Notes: a model not told the origin generated them from the letters alone. DNA of 64,000 nucleotides from Pseudomonas hefeiensis (GCF_030687835.1 NZ_CP117449.1:2542001-2606000), one strand, 5' to 3'; positions 8,578 through 18,960 are shown, counted from the first letter of the stretch. Made by a program: numbers and translations.

Positions 8578-10542
8578 TCACTGTCGATGCGTCTCTTTTT
8601 TGAGGGGCAAAGTCCCCTTGCATGCCGGGTACCGGGAGCACGACCAGAACAGGCCCGACTTCCCTGTACGCTGAAGCATCGTGTTGTTGTAAACCGGACA
8701 CCTCTGACCGGCTACGACAGGCGCCGCCAAGCTGAGCGTGCCACAGTGTTCGATCAATTGCGCAATCCAGCTTGCCTGCTTGGCGACGAACGCCTCGAGG
8801 GTCAGACGTCCTGCTTCGATTTCGTCCAGAGCCTGTTCCCAGATCGCGGTCATTCCCGGATCGGCGACTGCGGCCGGTACCGACTCGATCAGAGTATGGG
8901 CCGCTGCCGAAGCCTTTAGGGCGCGTTTGTTCTTCAGTAAATAACCACGGTCGATCAAAGCCTTGATGATGCTGGCGCGGGTGGCTTCGGTGCCGATGCC
9001 GGTGGTATCCCGCAGTTTCTGTTTCAGGCGGGGATCGCTGACAAGTTTGGCCACGTTTTTCATGGTCTTAATCAGCTCGCCTTCGGTGAGTGGTTTGGGG
9101 GCGGTGGTGCGCCGGTCCTTGAGTTCGACATCGCTCACGGTGCATTGCGTACCTTGTTGTACGGCGGGGAGTACCTGGGACTGTTGGCTCGGCTCATCGT
9201 CTTTGGTTCCGTCGTCGTCGAGCAAACCTTTCCAACCGTGGACCAGAATCTGTTTGCCCACCGCGGTTAGCCGTTGGCCGCCACACTCCAATTCGACCTG
9301 GGTCCGATCAAACTCATGATGCGGCAGAAATTGCGCCAGGTAATGGCTTCGGATCAGTTCGTAGACTTGGCGCTCGGGTTCGGACATCCGTGCCAGGTTC
9401 GCTGGCTCAGTGGTGGGGATAATGCCATGGTGCGCGGTAACTTTGGCATCGTTCCAGGCCCGTGAGCGCAACGAGCGATCAAGTCTGCCGAACGCGCTTT
9501 GCAAGGCTGGATCGGTGGTGAGCAGGGCCTTGAGCACTGCAGGTACCTCGTCGAACATATTCTCGGGCAAAAAGCGGCAATCGCTGCGCGGGTAGGTGGT
9601 GGCTTTGTGGGTTTCATACAGGGCCTGGGCGATATTCAGGACTTCCTGAACACCGAACCCCAGTTTGCGCGAGCAGACTTCCTGCAGCGTGCTCAGGTCG
9701 AAGGGCAGAGGCGGTGCTTCGCGGCAATGCTCAGTCTGCAACGAGAGCACTGTGGCGATCTTGCCGCCAGTGATCGCTTGGAGTGCCTGACGGGCAAGTG
9801 TCTGCTGCAGGCAACGACCTGCCTCATCCCGTCCTGAGCTGGGCGGTAACCACGACGCGATGAAACGCTGACCCATCGAGGACAGGTTCACCTCCACGTC
9901 CCAATAAGGCACCGGGACAAAACTGGCAATCGCACGATCCCGATCGACCACCAAGCGCAGGGTCGGGGTCTGCACCCGTCCCACCGACAGCACCCCGTCG
10001 TAACCCGCACGCCGACCGAGAGGGGTAAACAGCCGACTCAGGTTCATGCCAATCAGCCAGTCGGCGCGGTTGCGGGCGAGGGCTGCATGGTAGAGCGGAA
10101 AGGTCTCCTCGCCGGACTTCAGTACGGCCAGGGCTTTGCGAATCGATGCCTCGTTGAGCGCGGACAACCAGAGGCGCTGAAGGGGCCCTCGATAGTGGCA
10201 GAGCTCCAATAATTCACGGGCAATCATCTCACCTTCGCGGTCGGTGGCGATCACGACGCTGGAGGCTTCGCTGAGCAGGCGCTTGATGACCTTGAACTGT
10301 GCGTTGGTCTTGGGTTTGATCTCGACTTTCCATTGTTTGGGAATGATGGGTAGCTGATCCAGCGACCAGTTCTTGTACTGCTCGCCATAGGCTTCGGGAG
10401 GGGCGGCCTCGAGCAGGTTGCCGATGCACCAGGTGACTGTTGCATCACTGCCAATTAGGCAACCCTCACCGCGCCGGGTGGCGCCCAGTACTTTGGCGAT
10501 GTCTCGACCTTGTGGGGGTTTTTCGCAGAGGGATAGACGCAT
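8578..10542 (-). CDS. topB: DNA topoisomerase III, ICE type
   Basis: A 654-residue type IA topoisomerase. The start at 10542 gives MRLSLCEKPPQGRD, the usual first strand with the Toprim glutamate; the acidic Toprim motif is ATDREGE and the catalytic tyrosine lies in TTYPRSDCRF. A single C-terminal zinc-finger-like block (cysteines in RCPVYNN and FWSCSRYPACKG) is present. The protein relaxes and decatenates DNA by single-strand passage. The sequence style (YDGVLSVGRVQTPTL) fits the TopB copies carried by PFGI-1/ICEclc-like elements and not the housekeeping enzyme. The gene appears intact although the rest of the element does not. Confidence 0.9.
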   Translation of the reverse strand: MRLSLCEKPPQGRDIAKVLGATRRGEGCLIGSDATVTWCIGNLLEAAPPEAYGEQYKNWSLDQLPIIPKQWKVEIKPKTNAQFKVIKRLLSEASSVVIATDREGEMIARELLELCHYRGPLQRLWLSALNEASIRKALAVLKSGEETFPLYHAALARNRADWLIGMNLSRLFTPLGRRAGYDGVLSVGRVQTPTLRLVVDRDRAIASFVPVPYWDVEVNLSSMGQRFIASWLPPSSGRDEAGRCLQQTLARQALQAITGGKIATVLSLQTEHCREAPPLPFDLSTLQEVCSRKLGFGVQEVLNIAQALYETHKATTYPRSDCRFLPENMFDEVPAVLKALLTTDPALQSAFGRLDRSLRSRAWNDAKVTAHHGIIPTTEPANLARMSEPERQVYELIRSHYLAQFLPHHEFDRTQVELECGGQRLTAVGKQILVHGWKGLLDDDGTKDDEPSQQSQVLPAVQQGTQCTVSDVELKDRRTTAPKPLTEGELIKTMKNVAKLVSDPRLKQKLRDTTGIGTEATRASIIKALIDRGYLLKNKRALKASAAAHTLIESVPAAVADPGMTAIWEQALDEIEAGRLTLEAFVAKQASWIAQLIEHCGTLSLAAPVVAGQRCPVYNNTMLQRTGKSGLFWSCSRYPACKGTLPLKKETHRQ

Positions 10543-10817
10543 AACACTGCTCCAGATGGGGTCCAGAGCAGTGTCGAGGGAAACAGCAGAGGCGGGCAAT
10601 GAGAAACCTGAATACCAGGCTCACCACATTTTTCATGCCGGGAAGTCCGGAACCGTAGGGTGGCCTTCAGGCTCACCCGAGGCGCACCTTGCAGGCAGTC
10701 GCCCTTCGCTTTTGGGTTGATTACGCCTTGCGCTTCCTGGATTTTGCGGCTGCTGAAGAACCCTGGCTATTCGCCCGGGCTGTACTGTGTTCGCCGCGTT
10801 TCTCAGGCGCCGCCTGT

Positions 10818-11393
10818 TCACTGGATGTGTTCGCTACGCTCGCTAAGCGGCCTCTGCTCCAGAGCTACTGCTTTTCGTTCAGACATTTGGCGTTGCAACT
10901 TAGTGCATTCTTGCAAGAGGGCATCACGCTCGGTCTGGAGGGAAAGGTAAGCTGCCGGCTTGATGTTTGCGTGGGTGTCGTCGTCTGAATCGAAGAGAAA
11001 TTCAGGTCGTTGATCTGGGGAGTGACGTTGCATCCAGAGGCGTAAGTCAGCATGGCGTACTGTTAACGAAACAGACTCCAATGGAGTTCCCATCGGCACT
11101 GAAACACCGAAGTGGCCATAGGGCAACTCCCCGTTACGCATCGCATCATAAAGTCTTTCAAGATTGGCCTGAAGGCAGGGCCATTGGGGGAATAAGCTCC
11201 CGAGCCTCTTCGGGCAGTACCAGTCGGCTTTTACTATTTCGGCCTCGTATTGCACGAGCTCGCACCATCGCAAGGCGGCATCGATTGGTCGATAGAAGAT
11301 TTTAGCTAGCGGATTGAAATTGTCGGCGTGCATGTACGGAAGGACCTCCATTTCTATGGATGGGCCTCCCATGGAACATCCTGCATCACTCAC
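10818..11393 (-). CDS. Hypothetical protein, probably ICE-associated
   Basis: A 191-residue soluble protein on the same strand as topB, about 275 bases upstream of it. I do not recognise the family. It has a tryptophan- and proline-rich middle (KADWYCPKRLGSLFPQWP), a VSLTVRHADLRLWMQRH segment, and a C-terminal helix rich in Leu, Glu and Gln that may form a coiled coil (about residues 150-175). The long frame begins with GTG at 11393; the ATG at 11372 is an alternative start. Position suggests a cargo or accessory gene of the same element, but this is inference. Confidence 0.55.
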   Translation of the reverse strand: MSDAGCSMGGPSIEMEVLPYMHADNFNPLAKIFYRPIDAALRWCELVQYEAEIVKADWYCPKRLGSLFPQWPCLQANLERLYDAMRNGELPYGHFGVSVPMGTPLESVSLTVRHADLRLWMQRHSPDQRPEFLFDSDDDTHANIKPAAYLSLQTERDALLQECTKLQRQMSERKAVALEQRPLSERSEHIQ

Positions 11394-11834
11394 CGCGAGG
11401 AACTGCTGGCAGTGGTTGCTTAATCGGTTTTTAAATTCGGTGAGGCCATTCCATTTATCTACGACCCTACGTGGTTGGCTTTAACCTTAATCCTACCTAT
11501 TTCCTTGGTTCTCACAGCAGGTCTCTGCGTGCCCGATCGGGTCCGGAAAGGCAGATATTTTACCTGTCGATGCCATGGCATCCTCTGTGACGATAGCCGG
11601 TTTCAGGCTGAGTTCAACCCGGTAGCCGAGAATTGAGATTCCGGCGCATCGCGGTTGCCGACAATGACGTTCTGCTCGGTGACTGAGCGCAGTAACCCAG
11701 GCTGAATTATTGAACCGTCTGATAGGGTCTGTTCCTCCTCCGAGGATTCGCTAAAGAGCCGCGAGCGCAGGCTGCACACCAGCGCTGGTGTGAACATGTT
11801 GTTCCAGGCACCTAGACAGGAAGCGCCGGTGAGC
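11394..11834. other. Intergenic region upstream of the ben-type promoter
   Basis: About 440 bases with no credible gene. In Pseudomonas a benR (AraC/XylS-type) gene often lies upstream of benA, but I cannot find AraC-family sequence here, so the cognate regulator is either elsewhere or lost. Confidence 0.45.
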
Positions 11835-11897
11835 TGCATGCAGCGGATACAAGTCTGCACCCCACGGATAGTCCGTCTCATTGCCCCGTCCTAGCAT
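11835..11897 (+). promoter_or_regulatory. BenR/XylS-type operator pair and promoter
   Basis: Two direct copies of the XylS/BenR half-site pattern TGCA-N6-GGNTA are present: TGCA at 11835-11838 with GGATA at 11845-11849, and TGCA at 11856-11859 with GGATA at 11866-11870. They are separated by six bases, giving the 21-base period of the Pm/Pb promoters. A plausible -10 hexamer TAGCAT lies at 11892-11897. This is the known arrangement for benzoate-induced activation of ben and xyl genes, and it directly precedes the benA-like start at 11935. Confidence 0.82.
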
Positions 11898-11934
11898 GCC
11901 CCCTGCCTGAATAATAACAACGGAGGCGGCGGCC

Positions 11935-12180
11935 ATGGCCCTACGATCCGAATATCGTCACTCCCTGCTTGAAGGCGACCCTGCCCAAGGCCTTTATCGC
12001 TGCAAGCGCGAGATGTTCACCGACCCGCGCCTGTTCGATCTGGAGATGCAACACATCTTTGAAGGCAACTGGCTGTACTTGGCCCACGAAAGCCAGATCC
12101 CCAATATCAATGACTTCTACACCACCATGGGGCGCCAGTCGATCTTCATCGCGCGCAACAAGGACGGTGTGCTCTCCAGC
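11935..12180 (+). pseudogene. benA: Truncated benzoate 1,2-dioxygenase large subunit (benA start)
   Basis: The first ~80 codons match the N-terminus of BenA/XylX-type ring-hydroxylating dioxygenase alpha subunits: FTDPRLFDLEMQHIFEGN, then WLYLAHESQIPN and GRQSIFIARNKDG. The start ATG has a GGAGG ribosome site. After codon ~82 the frame loses similarity, before the Rieske iron-sulfur CxH...CxxH segment, and runs on to a stop at 12318 with unrelated residues. All catalytic parts and benBCD are absent; the efflux operon lies immediately downstream in the opposite direction. The gene is therefore dead, yet its promoter looks intact. Confidence 0.8.
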
Positions 12181-12323
12181 CATTGCGGGCTGTTTTCCTG
12201 TATCAGGCGCGGGAGGCGCAGTTGCAGTTTCAGGTTCACCTTGAAGATATTGAGGGGAATGGTTTCATTGCTCCTGATCAGACTTCTTGCTGGGTTGGAA
12301 TGCCCAATCGGGTGGTAAAACGA

Positions 12324-13454
12324 TCAGGCCATCCGGCTGATGGTTTTTCGAAAGCGTGCCAACGAGAACGCGAACAGCACCAGGCCGATCACGGTCAGCG
12401 CCAGAAACTGCGGCCAGACCACGTCGATGCCGGCGCCCCGAAACAAGATGGCACCACCGAGCTTCACGAAGTGTGTTGTCGGTGCGGCCTGCATGACCGT
12501 CTGCACCGCCACGGGCATGCTCTCGAACGGCGTGCTGCCACCCGAGAGCATTTGCAGCGGCATCAGCGTCAACACCGTGAGCATGCCGAACTGCGGCATG
12601 TTGCGCGCGATGGTGGCCATGAAGATGCCCAGCGAGGTAGTGGCGAACAGCACGAGCGCCGCGCCTGCGAAGAACAGCCCTAGCGAGCCTGCCACCGGCA
12701 CACCGAGCGCACCGCGTACGACAATATTCAGCGATAGTGCGGCGGCGACAAGCACAACCAGCCCCATCGACCAGACCTTGGCCAGCATGATCTCCGCCGG
12801 TGTTACCGGCATAACCAGCAGGTGTTCGATGGTGCCGTGTTCTCGCTCGCGGATCAGTGCGGCACCGGACAGGATGATGGAGAGCATGGCGATCTGGTTG
12901 ATGATCTGAGTCAATCCACCGAACCAGCTTTTATCCAGCGACGGGTTGAAGCGCGCGCGCAAGGCCAGCTCAACCGCCGGCGCGTTGCTGCCGCGATAGC
13001 GCTGGACGAACTCGTTGATCTCGCCCATCACGATCTGCTGCACGTAGCCGCTGCCGGTGAAGGCCTGCGTCATGCGGGTGGCGTCGGTGTTCAGCTGGAT
13101 TTCGGCCCGCCGGCCCGCCAACACGTTGCGCTGGAAGTTGGGCGGGATGATCAGCGCGAAAGTGTAGTCGCCCGCGTCCATGCCCGCATCGACCTGCGAC
13201 TGGTCGATCATGATCGGAGGCGTGAACTCGGGCGGGTAGAAGGCAGAGACGATGCGTTGCGACAGTTGCGACTGATCCTCGTCGACGATGGCAATCGGTG
13301 CATTGTTCAGCGTTTCGGGCGCGGAACTGGCCGAGGAATACACCGCGAATGTGAACACGAACAGGATCAGCACCAGCATCACCGGGTCACGCCAAAGACT
13401 CCACAGTTCCTTGACGCCGAGTCGGTAGATGTTCTCGATCTTTCTGCGCAGCAT
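12324..13454 (-). CDS. ABC-2 type transporter permease (YhhJ-like)
   Basis: A 376-residue inner-membrane protein with one helix near residues 28-45, a long periplasmic region, and five or six helices from about residue 180 (ABC2_membrane type; the REREHGTIEHLLVMPV motif marks this family). The ATG at 13454 lies two bases after the stop of the RbbA-like gene, so translation is probably coupled. In enterobacteria the corresponding yhiI-rbbA-yhhJ set forms a drug-efflux-type ABC system. This is the last gene of the operon that starts with the outer-membrane channel at 18851. Substrate unknown. Confidence 0.85.
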   Translation of the reverse strand: MLRRKIENIYRLGVKELWSLWRDPVMLVLILFVFTFAVYSSASSAPETLNNAPIAIVDEDQSQLSQRIVSAFYPPEFTPPIMIDQSQVDAGMDAGDYTFALIIPPNFQRNVLAGRRAEIQLNTDATRMTQAFTGSGYVQQIVMGEINEFVQRYRGSNAPAVELALRARFNPSLDKSWFGGLTQIINQIAMLSIILSGAALIREREHGTIEHLLVMPVTPAEIMLAKVWSMGLVVLVAAALSLNIVVRGALGVPVAGSLGLFFAGAALVLFATTSLGIFMATIARNMPQFGMLTVLTLMPLQMLSGGSTPFESMPVAVQTVMQAAPTTHFVKLGGAILFRGAGIDVVWPQFLALTVIGLVLFAFSLARFRKTISRMA

Positions 13455-13456
13455 CT

Positions 13457-16195
13457 TCAACTCTCCTGTTTCTTGAGCAGCAGAATGGCCAGACCCAAAA
13501 TGACGGGCACCGCCAGCAGCAGGGGCCAGAACGAGGCCGACAGGTCGCTGAACCCGAGCGCCTTGTTGAACACCCCGCGACTGATGGCGAAGATGTGGCT
13601 GGCCGGGTAGATCTCGCCGATGATGCGTCCGCTTCCCTTCAGAGACGACACCGGATCGATCATGCCGCCGTACTGCATGGCCGGGATCAACGTGCCGATC
13701 ATGGCGAAGAACATCGCCGCGATCTGACTCTTGGTCACCGCCGAAGCGAGGAGGCCCATGCCCGTGGAGATGAAGCAAAAGAGCAACGAAGCAGTGGCCA
13801 GGGTGAGGAAGCTGCCGGTGATCGGAACGTCGAACACGGTCACCGCCAGCAGCGTCATCAGCAGGAAGTTGAGCATCGCCAGACCCACGTAGGGCAGTTG
13901 CTTGCCGAGCAGGAACTCAGTGCGCGTGACCGGGGTGACGTAGAGGTTGATGATGGAGCCCATTTCCTTCTCTCGTACCACGGCCAGCGCGGTGAGCATG
14001 GCCGGCAGCATCAACAGCAGGATGGGGATGACGGCCGGCACCATCGCTGGCAGGCTCTTGACGTCGGGGTTATAGCGAAAGCGGTTTTCCACAGAGATGT
14101 TGCCGAGTGCCGCCTCGCCGTACTGCCGACGCGCCTGTTCGGACAGCCAGTGCTGGTGCATGCCCTGCAGGTAGCCCTGCACGGTCTCGGCGCGCTGGGG
14201 CATCGCACCGTCGAACCAGGCGCCGATGGCCACCGGCCTGCCGCGCGCCACGTCCCGGGCGAAGCCGGGCGGGATCTCCAGTGCCATGGCCAACTCACCG
14301 TTTTTCATGCGCCGGTCCAGGTCTTCGTAGCTGGTGAGCGGTGGTTGTTCGAGAAAATAAGTGGAGCCGGCGATGTCGAGTTGGTAGTTGTGGGACAGCG
14401 TGGTCTGGTCGAGGTCGAGCACTGCGTAGCGCAGATCGTTGACGTCGGTGCCGATGCCAAATCCCATCACCACCATCAGGATCAGCGAACCGCCCAGTGC
14501 CAGCGTGGCGCGCACCGGGTCGCGCTGCAGTTCTAGCGCCTCTCTCCAGGCGTAGCTGAGCAGGCGCTGCAGACTGAAACGTTGACGCACATGTGCCGGG
14601 GGCTCGCTGGGAGTGTCGGCGCTGGCAGTCGCTTCCTTCTTGTCTGCCGGCGGCGTGCCGCCTCCCGCATCGAGCAGATAGCCGATGAAGGCTTCTTCCA
14701 GGTTCTTTGCGCCGCGCTTTTCCACCAACTTCGCAGGCACGTCGCTGTCGAGAACCTTGCCCGCATGCATCATGGACATGCGGTCGCAGCGCTCGGCCTC
14801 GTTCATGAAGTGGGTGGATATGAAAATGGTCACCTTGTCGCGTCGCGACAGTTGCACCAGCAATCGCCAAAAGGCATCGCGGGCAACCGGGTCCACGCCC
14901 GAGGTCGGCTCGTCCAGGATCAGCAGCTCCGGCTTGTGCACCATGGCTACCGCCAAGGACAAGCGCTGACGAATGCCCAGCGGCAGCGACTCGGGCAACT
15001 CGTGCAGTACCTTTTCCAGACCGAAGCGCTCGACCATTTCCTGCACGCGCGCAGGAATGTCCGCCGCGGGCACATGGAACAGACGCGCGTGCAGGTCCAG
15101 GTTCTGGCGCACGCTCAGTTCGCTGTACAGCGAGAAGGCCTGCGACATGTAGCCCACGCGTCGGCGCGTGTCGAGGTCATGCGGATCGATCTCGTGGCCG
15201 AACAGCCAGGCCTGACCTTCGCTGGCCGGCAGCAGGCCAGTTAGCATCTTCATGGTGGTGGACTTGCCACAGCCGTTGGAGCCCAGAAAACCAAAGATCT
15301 CGCCCCGGCGGATACGGAAGCTCACGCTGTCGACGGCGACGAAATCGCCGAACCGCATCGTGAGGTCCTTCGCTTCGATGGCGATATCGTCTTCGTCGGC
15401 CTCCAACGGTGGAATCACCACCGGTGCATGGCCACGCTTCTTTTCCTCGGGCAGCAGCGCGACGAATGCACTTTCCAGCGAATCACTTCCGGTTCGCTCC
15501 AGCAGCTCGGCCGGGGTGCCTGTAGCCAGAATCTGGCCGTCATCCATCGCCACCAGCCAGTCGAAGTCCTGTGCCTCGTCCATGTAGGCGGTAGCCACGA
15601 TGACGCTCATGCCGGGGCGATCGACGCGAATGCTACCGATCAGCTCCCAGAACTGCGCGCGTGCAAGCGGATCGACGCCGGTGGTGGGTTCATCAAGAAT
15701 CAGCAAATCCGGGTCGTGGATCAGCGCGCAGCACAGGCCGAGCTTTTGTTTCATGCCGCCAGAGAGTTTTCCCGCCGGGCGAGTCAAGAACGTCTGCAAT
15801 CCAGTCGCCTGAGTCAGTTCATCGATGCGCCGGCGCCGCTCGGCCTCGCCGTGTCCGAACAGGCGGGCGAAGAACTGCAGGTTCTCCTCGACCGAGAGCG
15901 TGGGATAAAGGTTTTTGCCCAGGCCCTGCGGCATATAGGCGATACGCGAGCAGATCTCCTTGCGGTGATGGCTACTGGCCATGTCGCCGCCCAGCACCTC
16001 GACGCAGCCGTCCTGCACCGCCCGCGCACCCGACACCAGCGACAGCAAGCTAGACTTGCCCACGCCATCGGGCCCGATCAGGCCCACCATCCGGCCTACT
16101 GGGATGTCCAGATCGATTCCGGCCAGGGCTTCGACCTTGCCGTAGTGCAACCGCACGCCCTGCAGGCGCACGGACGGTGACGAGTCGTTGCGCAT
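13457..16195 (-). CDS. rbbA: RbbA-type fused ABC protein (two ATPases plus permease)
   Basis: A 912-residue protein with two ABC ATPase domains followed by an ABC-2 membrane domain. ATPase 1: Walker [10 protein letters not shown], signature LSGGMKQKL, Walker [13 protein letters not shown]. ATPase 2: Walker [11 protein letters not shown], a weak signature LPLGIRQRL, Walker [13 protein letters not shown]. The membrane part begins near residue 545. This is the RbbA/YhiH architecture; RbbA was first described as ribosome-associated, but its setting beside HlyD and ABC-2 permease genes argues for transport. Three bases separate it from the upstream HlyD gene and two from the downstream permease gene. 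Confidence 0.9.
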   Translation of the reverse strand: MRNDSSPSVRLQGVRLHYGKVEALAGIDLDIPVGRMVGLIGPDGVGKSSLLSLVSGARAVQDGCVEVLGGDMASSHHRKEICSRIAYMPQGLGKNLYPTLSVEENLQFFARLFGHGEAERRRRIDELTQATGLQTFLTRPAGKLSGGMKQKLGLCCALIHDPDLLILDEPTTGVDPLARAQFWELIGSIRVDRPGMSVIVATAYMDEAQDFDWLVAMDDGQILATGTPAELLERTGSDSLESAFVALLPEEKKRGHAPVVIPPLEADEDDIAIEAKDLTMRFGDFVAVDSVSFRIRRGEIFGFLGSNGCGKSTTMKMLTGLLPASEGQAWLFGHEIDPHDLDTRRRVGYMSQAFSLYSELSVRQNLDLHARLFHVPAADIPARVQEMVERFGLEKVLHELPESLPLGIRQRLSLAVAMVHKPELLILDEPTSGVDPVARDAFWRLLVQLSRRDKVTIFISTHFMNEAERCDRMSMMHAGKVLDSDVPAKLVEKRGAKNLEEAFIGYLLDAGGGTPPADKKEATASADTPSEPPAHVRQRFSLQRLLSYAWREALELQRDPVRATLALGGSLILMVVMGFGIGTDVNDLRYAVLDLDQTTLSHNYQLDIAGSTYFLEQPPLTSYEDLDRRMKNGELAMALEIPPGFARDVARGRPVAIGAWFDGAMPQRAETVQGYLQGMHQHWLSEQARRQYGEAALGNISVENRFRYNPDVKSLPAMVPAVIPILLLMLPAMLTALAVVREKEMGSIINLYVTPVTRTEFLLGKQLPYVGLAMLNFLLMTLLAVTVFDVPITGSFLTLATASLLFCFISTGMGLLASAVTKSQIAAMFFAMIGTLIPAMQYGGMIDPVSSLKGSGRIIGEIYPASHIFAISRGVFNKALGFSDLSASFWPLLLAVPVILGLAILLLKKQES

Positions 16196-16198
16196 GCC

Positions 16199-17278
16199 TT
16201 ACCTTCCGACGTTCAAGGTCAGCGAGGCGGGCCACTGCGCCTCGGGGTCGAGCTTGATCCATGCCTCGCCGGGCACGCCGGTCTTGACCTGTTCCAGGTG
16301 CTCGCGCAGCAACTCGGGTGCAATCTTGGCGCGAACGCGGAACATCAGTTTCTGGCGCTCGCTGGCGGTTTCCACCGTCTTGGGCGTGAACTGGGCCTGG
16401 CTCGCAACAAAAGACACGGAGGCGGGGATCACCACACCAGGCGCGGCATCGAGCACCATGCGCACCTCGCTGCCCAGCGCCACGCGCCCCGCGACGGTCT
16501 CGGGCACAAAGAAAGTCATGTAGACATCAGAAACGTCCAGCAAATTGAGCACGCGGCCGCCGGCAGCGAGCACTTCGCCGGGTTGTGCGACGAGGAACTG
16601 CACGCGTCCATCGCGCGGCGACTTCAGTTCGCTGTCGCGGATGTCCGCTTCGATCCGATCGATCGTGGCCTCTGCAGCCTGGACTGAGGCGCGGGCCCCC
16701 ACCACCTGCGCCTTGGCTGCGGACACTGCCGCCTGCGCGGCGGTCACTTGAGCACGGGTCGCTGCCAAAGCCGCTTCGGCACCGCGCGTACGGGCCTGAT
16801 CGTCATCGAGTTCCTGGATGGAGGCCGCGCCCTCGATGGACAGAGTCTTGGAGCGTGCCAGACGCCGCTTGGCGGCGTCCAGCTCTGCCTCTCGTTGGGC
16901 GACCAGCGCCTGGGCCGCCGCGACATCGCTTTCTCGCAGCACCACCTGAGCCTCGTCGGCGGTGGCGGAGTGCAGGGCCTGATCGCGACCGGCCTGCGCT
17001 TCGGCGCGCTGTGCCTCCAGCGACTCCAACTGCATGCGGGCCACGGGCTGCCCTGCTTTCACGAACTCGCCCTCGCGCACCAGTACGTCGACGACACGCC
17101 CCGGCAGTCGTGCAGCGACGTCCACTTCGGTGGCTTCGAGTCGGCCATTGCCACTGACGAAGCCTGCGCTAAGATCCTCTTGGGTGTAGTACGACCAGGC
17201 CCACCAACCGGCGACAGCCGCGATGGCAATGACGGCGACAGGCAGGAGTTTCTTCTTCAGGGCGGGAGAGATAGTCAT
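16199..17278 (-). CDS. HlyD/EmrA-type membrane fusion adaptor (YhiI-like)
   Basis: A 359-residue periplasmic adaptor anchored by one N-terminal helix (about residues 10-28). A lipoyl/barrel-sandwich half (LPGRVVDVLVREGEFVKAGQ) is followed by a long alanine- and glutamate-rich coiled coil and the second lipoyl half (DGRVQFLVAQPGEVLAAGG). It should bridge the RbbA/permease inner-membrane complex with the TolC-like channel encoded just upstream. The longer open frame to 17515 is extension; ATG 17278 gives the proper membrane anchor. It starts 11 bases after the upstream gene's stop, so it is in the same operon. Confidence 0.88.
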   Translation of the reverse strand: MTISPALKKKLLPVAVIAIAAVAGWWAWSYYTQEDLSAGFVSGNGRLEATEVDVAARLPGRVVDVLVREGEFVKAGQPVARMQLESLEAQRAEAQAGRDQALHSATADEAQVVLRESDVAAAQALVAQREAELDAAKRRLARSKTLSIEGAASIQELDDDQARTRGAEAALAATRAQVTAAQAAVSAAKAQVVGARASVQAAEATIDRIEADIRDSELKSPRDGRVQFLVAQPGEVLAAGGRVLNLLDVSDVYMTFFVPETVAGRVALGSEVRMVLDAAPGVVIPASVSFVASQAQFTPKTVETASERQKLMFRVRAKIAPELLREHLEQVKTGVPGEAWIKLDPEAQWPASLTLNVGR

Positions 17279-17288
17279 AGTGCAAGCC

Positions 17289-18851
17289 TTAACGGGGAGA
17301 TGCGGAAGTCGGCGCGGCGGTGTCTTGCGCGGTGGATTGTGTTCCCCCACCGAGAGCCGCATATAGCGCGACTTGGTTCGACAACAAGGCGCTGCGGGCT
17401 TGTACCAGTTGCTGCTCGGTCGAGAGCAACTCGCGCTGGGCGTCGAGTACTTCCAGGAAGGGGGCCGAGCCGCTGTCGTAGCGTAGTTGCGAGAGGCGGG
17501 CACGCTCCTGCGCAATAGTTAGAGCCGTGCGCTGCAAGTCGCGTTGCTCGGTCAGCCAACGGCGTGCGGACAAGGCATCGGAGACCTCGCGGAAAGCGGT
17601 CTGGATGCTTTTCTCGTATTCCGCCACGGCGATGTGGCGACGTACTTCAGACAACTCCAGATTGGCCTGCCTCAGCCCACCGTCGAAAATGGGCAGCGAG
17701 ACGACCGGCACAAAGGACCAAGCCCTGCTGCCGGAAGAGAACAGGCCATCGAGTTCGGCGCTGACCGTACCCACGTTGCCGGTGAGTGCGATACGGGGAA
17801 AGAAGGCGGCACGCGCGGCACCAATGTTGGCGTGTGCTGCGATCAGGCGGTGCTCTGCGGCCTGGATGTCCGGGCGAGCTGCCAACAGTTCTGAGGGCAA
17901 CCCCGGCGCCAGATCGGCCAGCACCAAGGTTTCGTCAAAGGGTGCCGCCTCGGGCAAGGGGCCGGGATGGGCACCAATCAGCAGGCCTAGGGCATGGATC
18001 TGCGCCGCGTAGGCCTGTTCCAGTTGCGCCAGCAGCGTCTGGGCTTGGTTCAACAACACCTGGACCTGGGTCAGCTCCAGCTTGGACGCCGATCCCACCT
18101 CGAAGCGTCTGCTAAAGATGCGGAAGGATTCCTGGCGGCTCTCGACGGTGTGCTGAGTAAGTGCTACCCGCTCGCTCAAGTCCCGAACGCCCAAGTAGGC
18201 GTCGGCGACCTGGGCCACCAGGGCCGTATGCGCCGCCTGGCTGCCGGCCTCGGTGGCCAGCCACTGCTGCAACGCCGAGTCATTCAGGTTGCGCACCCGG
18301 CCCCAAAGATCGAGCTCCCAACTGCTCACACCGATCTCGGCACGGTACTCCCCGCTGGTCACCGGGTTGCCGCTCATGTTCAAGTCGCCCGGAACGCGAG
18401 CCCGGGCTCCCTGCGCGCCCGCGTTGACCTGCGGAAACAGGTCGGCACGCTGGATTTGGTGCGCGGCACGCGCTTCCTCTACACGCAGCAAGGCCACGCG
18501 CAGGTCCCGGTTGTTGTCCAGCGCGGTCTGAATCAGCTGTTGCAGCAGAGGATCGGTGAAATAGTCGTTCCACGCGAGGGAAGGTGCGGGACGCCCCTGT
18601 AAATCTTGAGCAGTGTCTAACCAGGCGGCCGGCACGGGGGAAGGAGGCGCTTCATACTGCGGGGCCAGCGAAGTACATCCCGAGCAAAGAGCAACCACGA
18701 CCACAGCGACGATCGCATGTCGCCAGCCAGCATCGATACTCTGGACGCCGGGTGCGGAATCGGCCTCTTCTAAAGGGCCGCCCCCCGCCCCCCCCGAGGA
18801 CGCAGCACTTCCAAGGTATCCAGTAGGACAACTGACAGGCAAAAAACTCAT
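17289..18851 (-). CDS. Outer-membrane efflux lipoprotein (NodT/OprM-type, TolC family)
   Basis: An outer-membrane channel of the RND/ABC efflux type. A lipoprotein signal (VVVVALCSGC) precedes SLAPQYEAP, and the two internal TolC-fold repeats follow (QLIQTALDNNRDLRVALLRV and the ARPDIQAAEHRLIAAHANIG block). From the ATG at 18851 the protein has about 520 residues, with an unusually long 45-residue glycine/serine-rich leader before the signal peptide, so the true start is uncertain. It is the first gene of a four-gene efflux operon and is divergent from tetR, with operator palindromes in between. Confidence 0.85.
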   Translation of the reverse strand: MSFLPVSCPTGYLGSAASSGGAGGGPLEEADSAPGVQSIDAGWRHAIVAVVVVALCSGCTSLAPQYEAPPSPVPAAWLDTAQDLQGRPAPSLAWNDYFTDPLLQQLIQTALDNNRDLRVALLRVEEARAAHQIQRADLFPQVNAGAQGARARVPGDLNMSGNPVTSGEYRAEIGVSSWELDLWGRVRNLNDSALQQWLATEAGSQAAHTALVAQVADAYLGVRDLSERVALTQHTVESRQESFRIFSRRFEVGSASKLELTQVQVLLNQAQTLLAQLEQAYAAQIHALGLLIGAHPGPLPEAAPFDETLVLADLAPGLPSELLAARPDIQAAEHRLIAAHANIGAARAAFFPRIALTGNVGTVSAELDGLFSSGSRAWSFVPVVSLPIFDGGLRQANLELSEVRRHIAVAEYEKSIQTAFREVSDALSARRWLTEQRDLQRTALTIAQERARLSQLRYDSGSAPFLEVLDAQRELLSTEQQLVQARSALLSNQVALYAALGGGTQSTAQDTAAPTSASPR

Positions 18852-18960
18852 GAAGGCGAAGTCCCTTTGAAATTGGCAAATCGAATACATCGCATCGGCG
18901 CGAGCGTAAGTGGCATGAGATCTGCCTAACGTCCCGCAAGTCTTAGGCATTGCGATACAC

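Noticed and set aside
12340..16180. Several long plus-strand frames across the efflux operon
   Set aside because: They mirror the GC-rich minus-strand genes, have His/Arg/Gln-rich composition and no family signatures.
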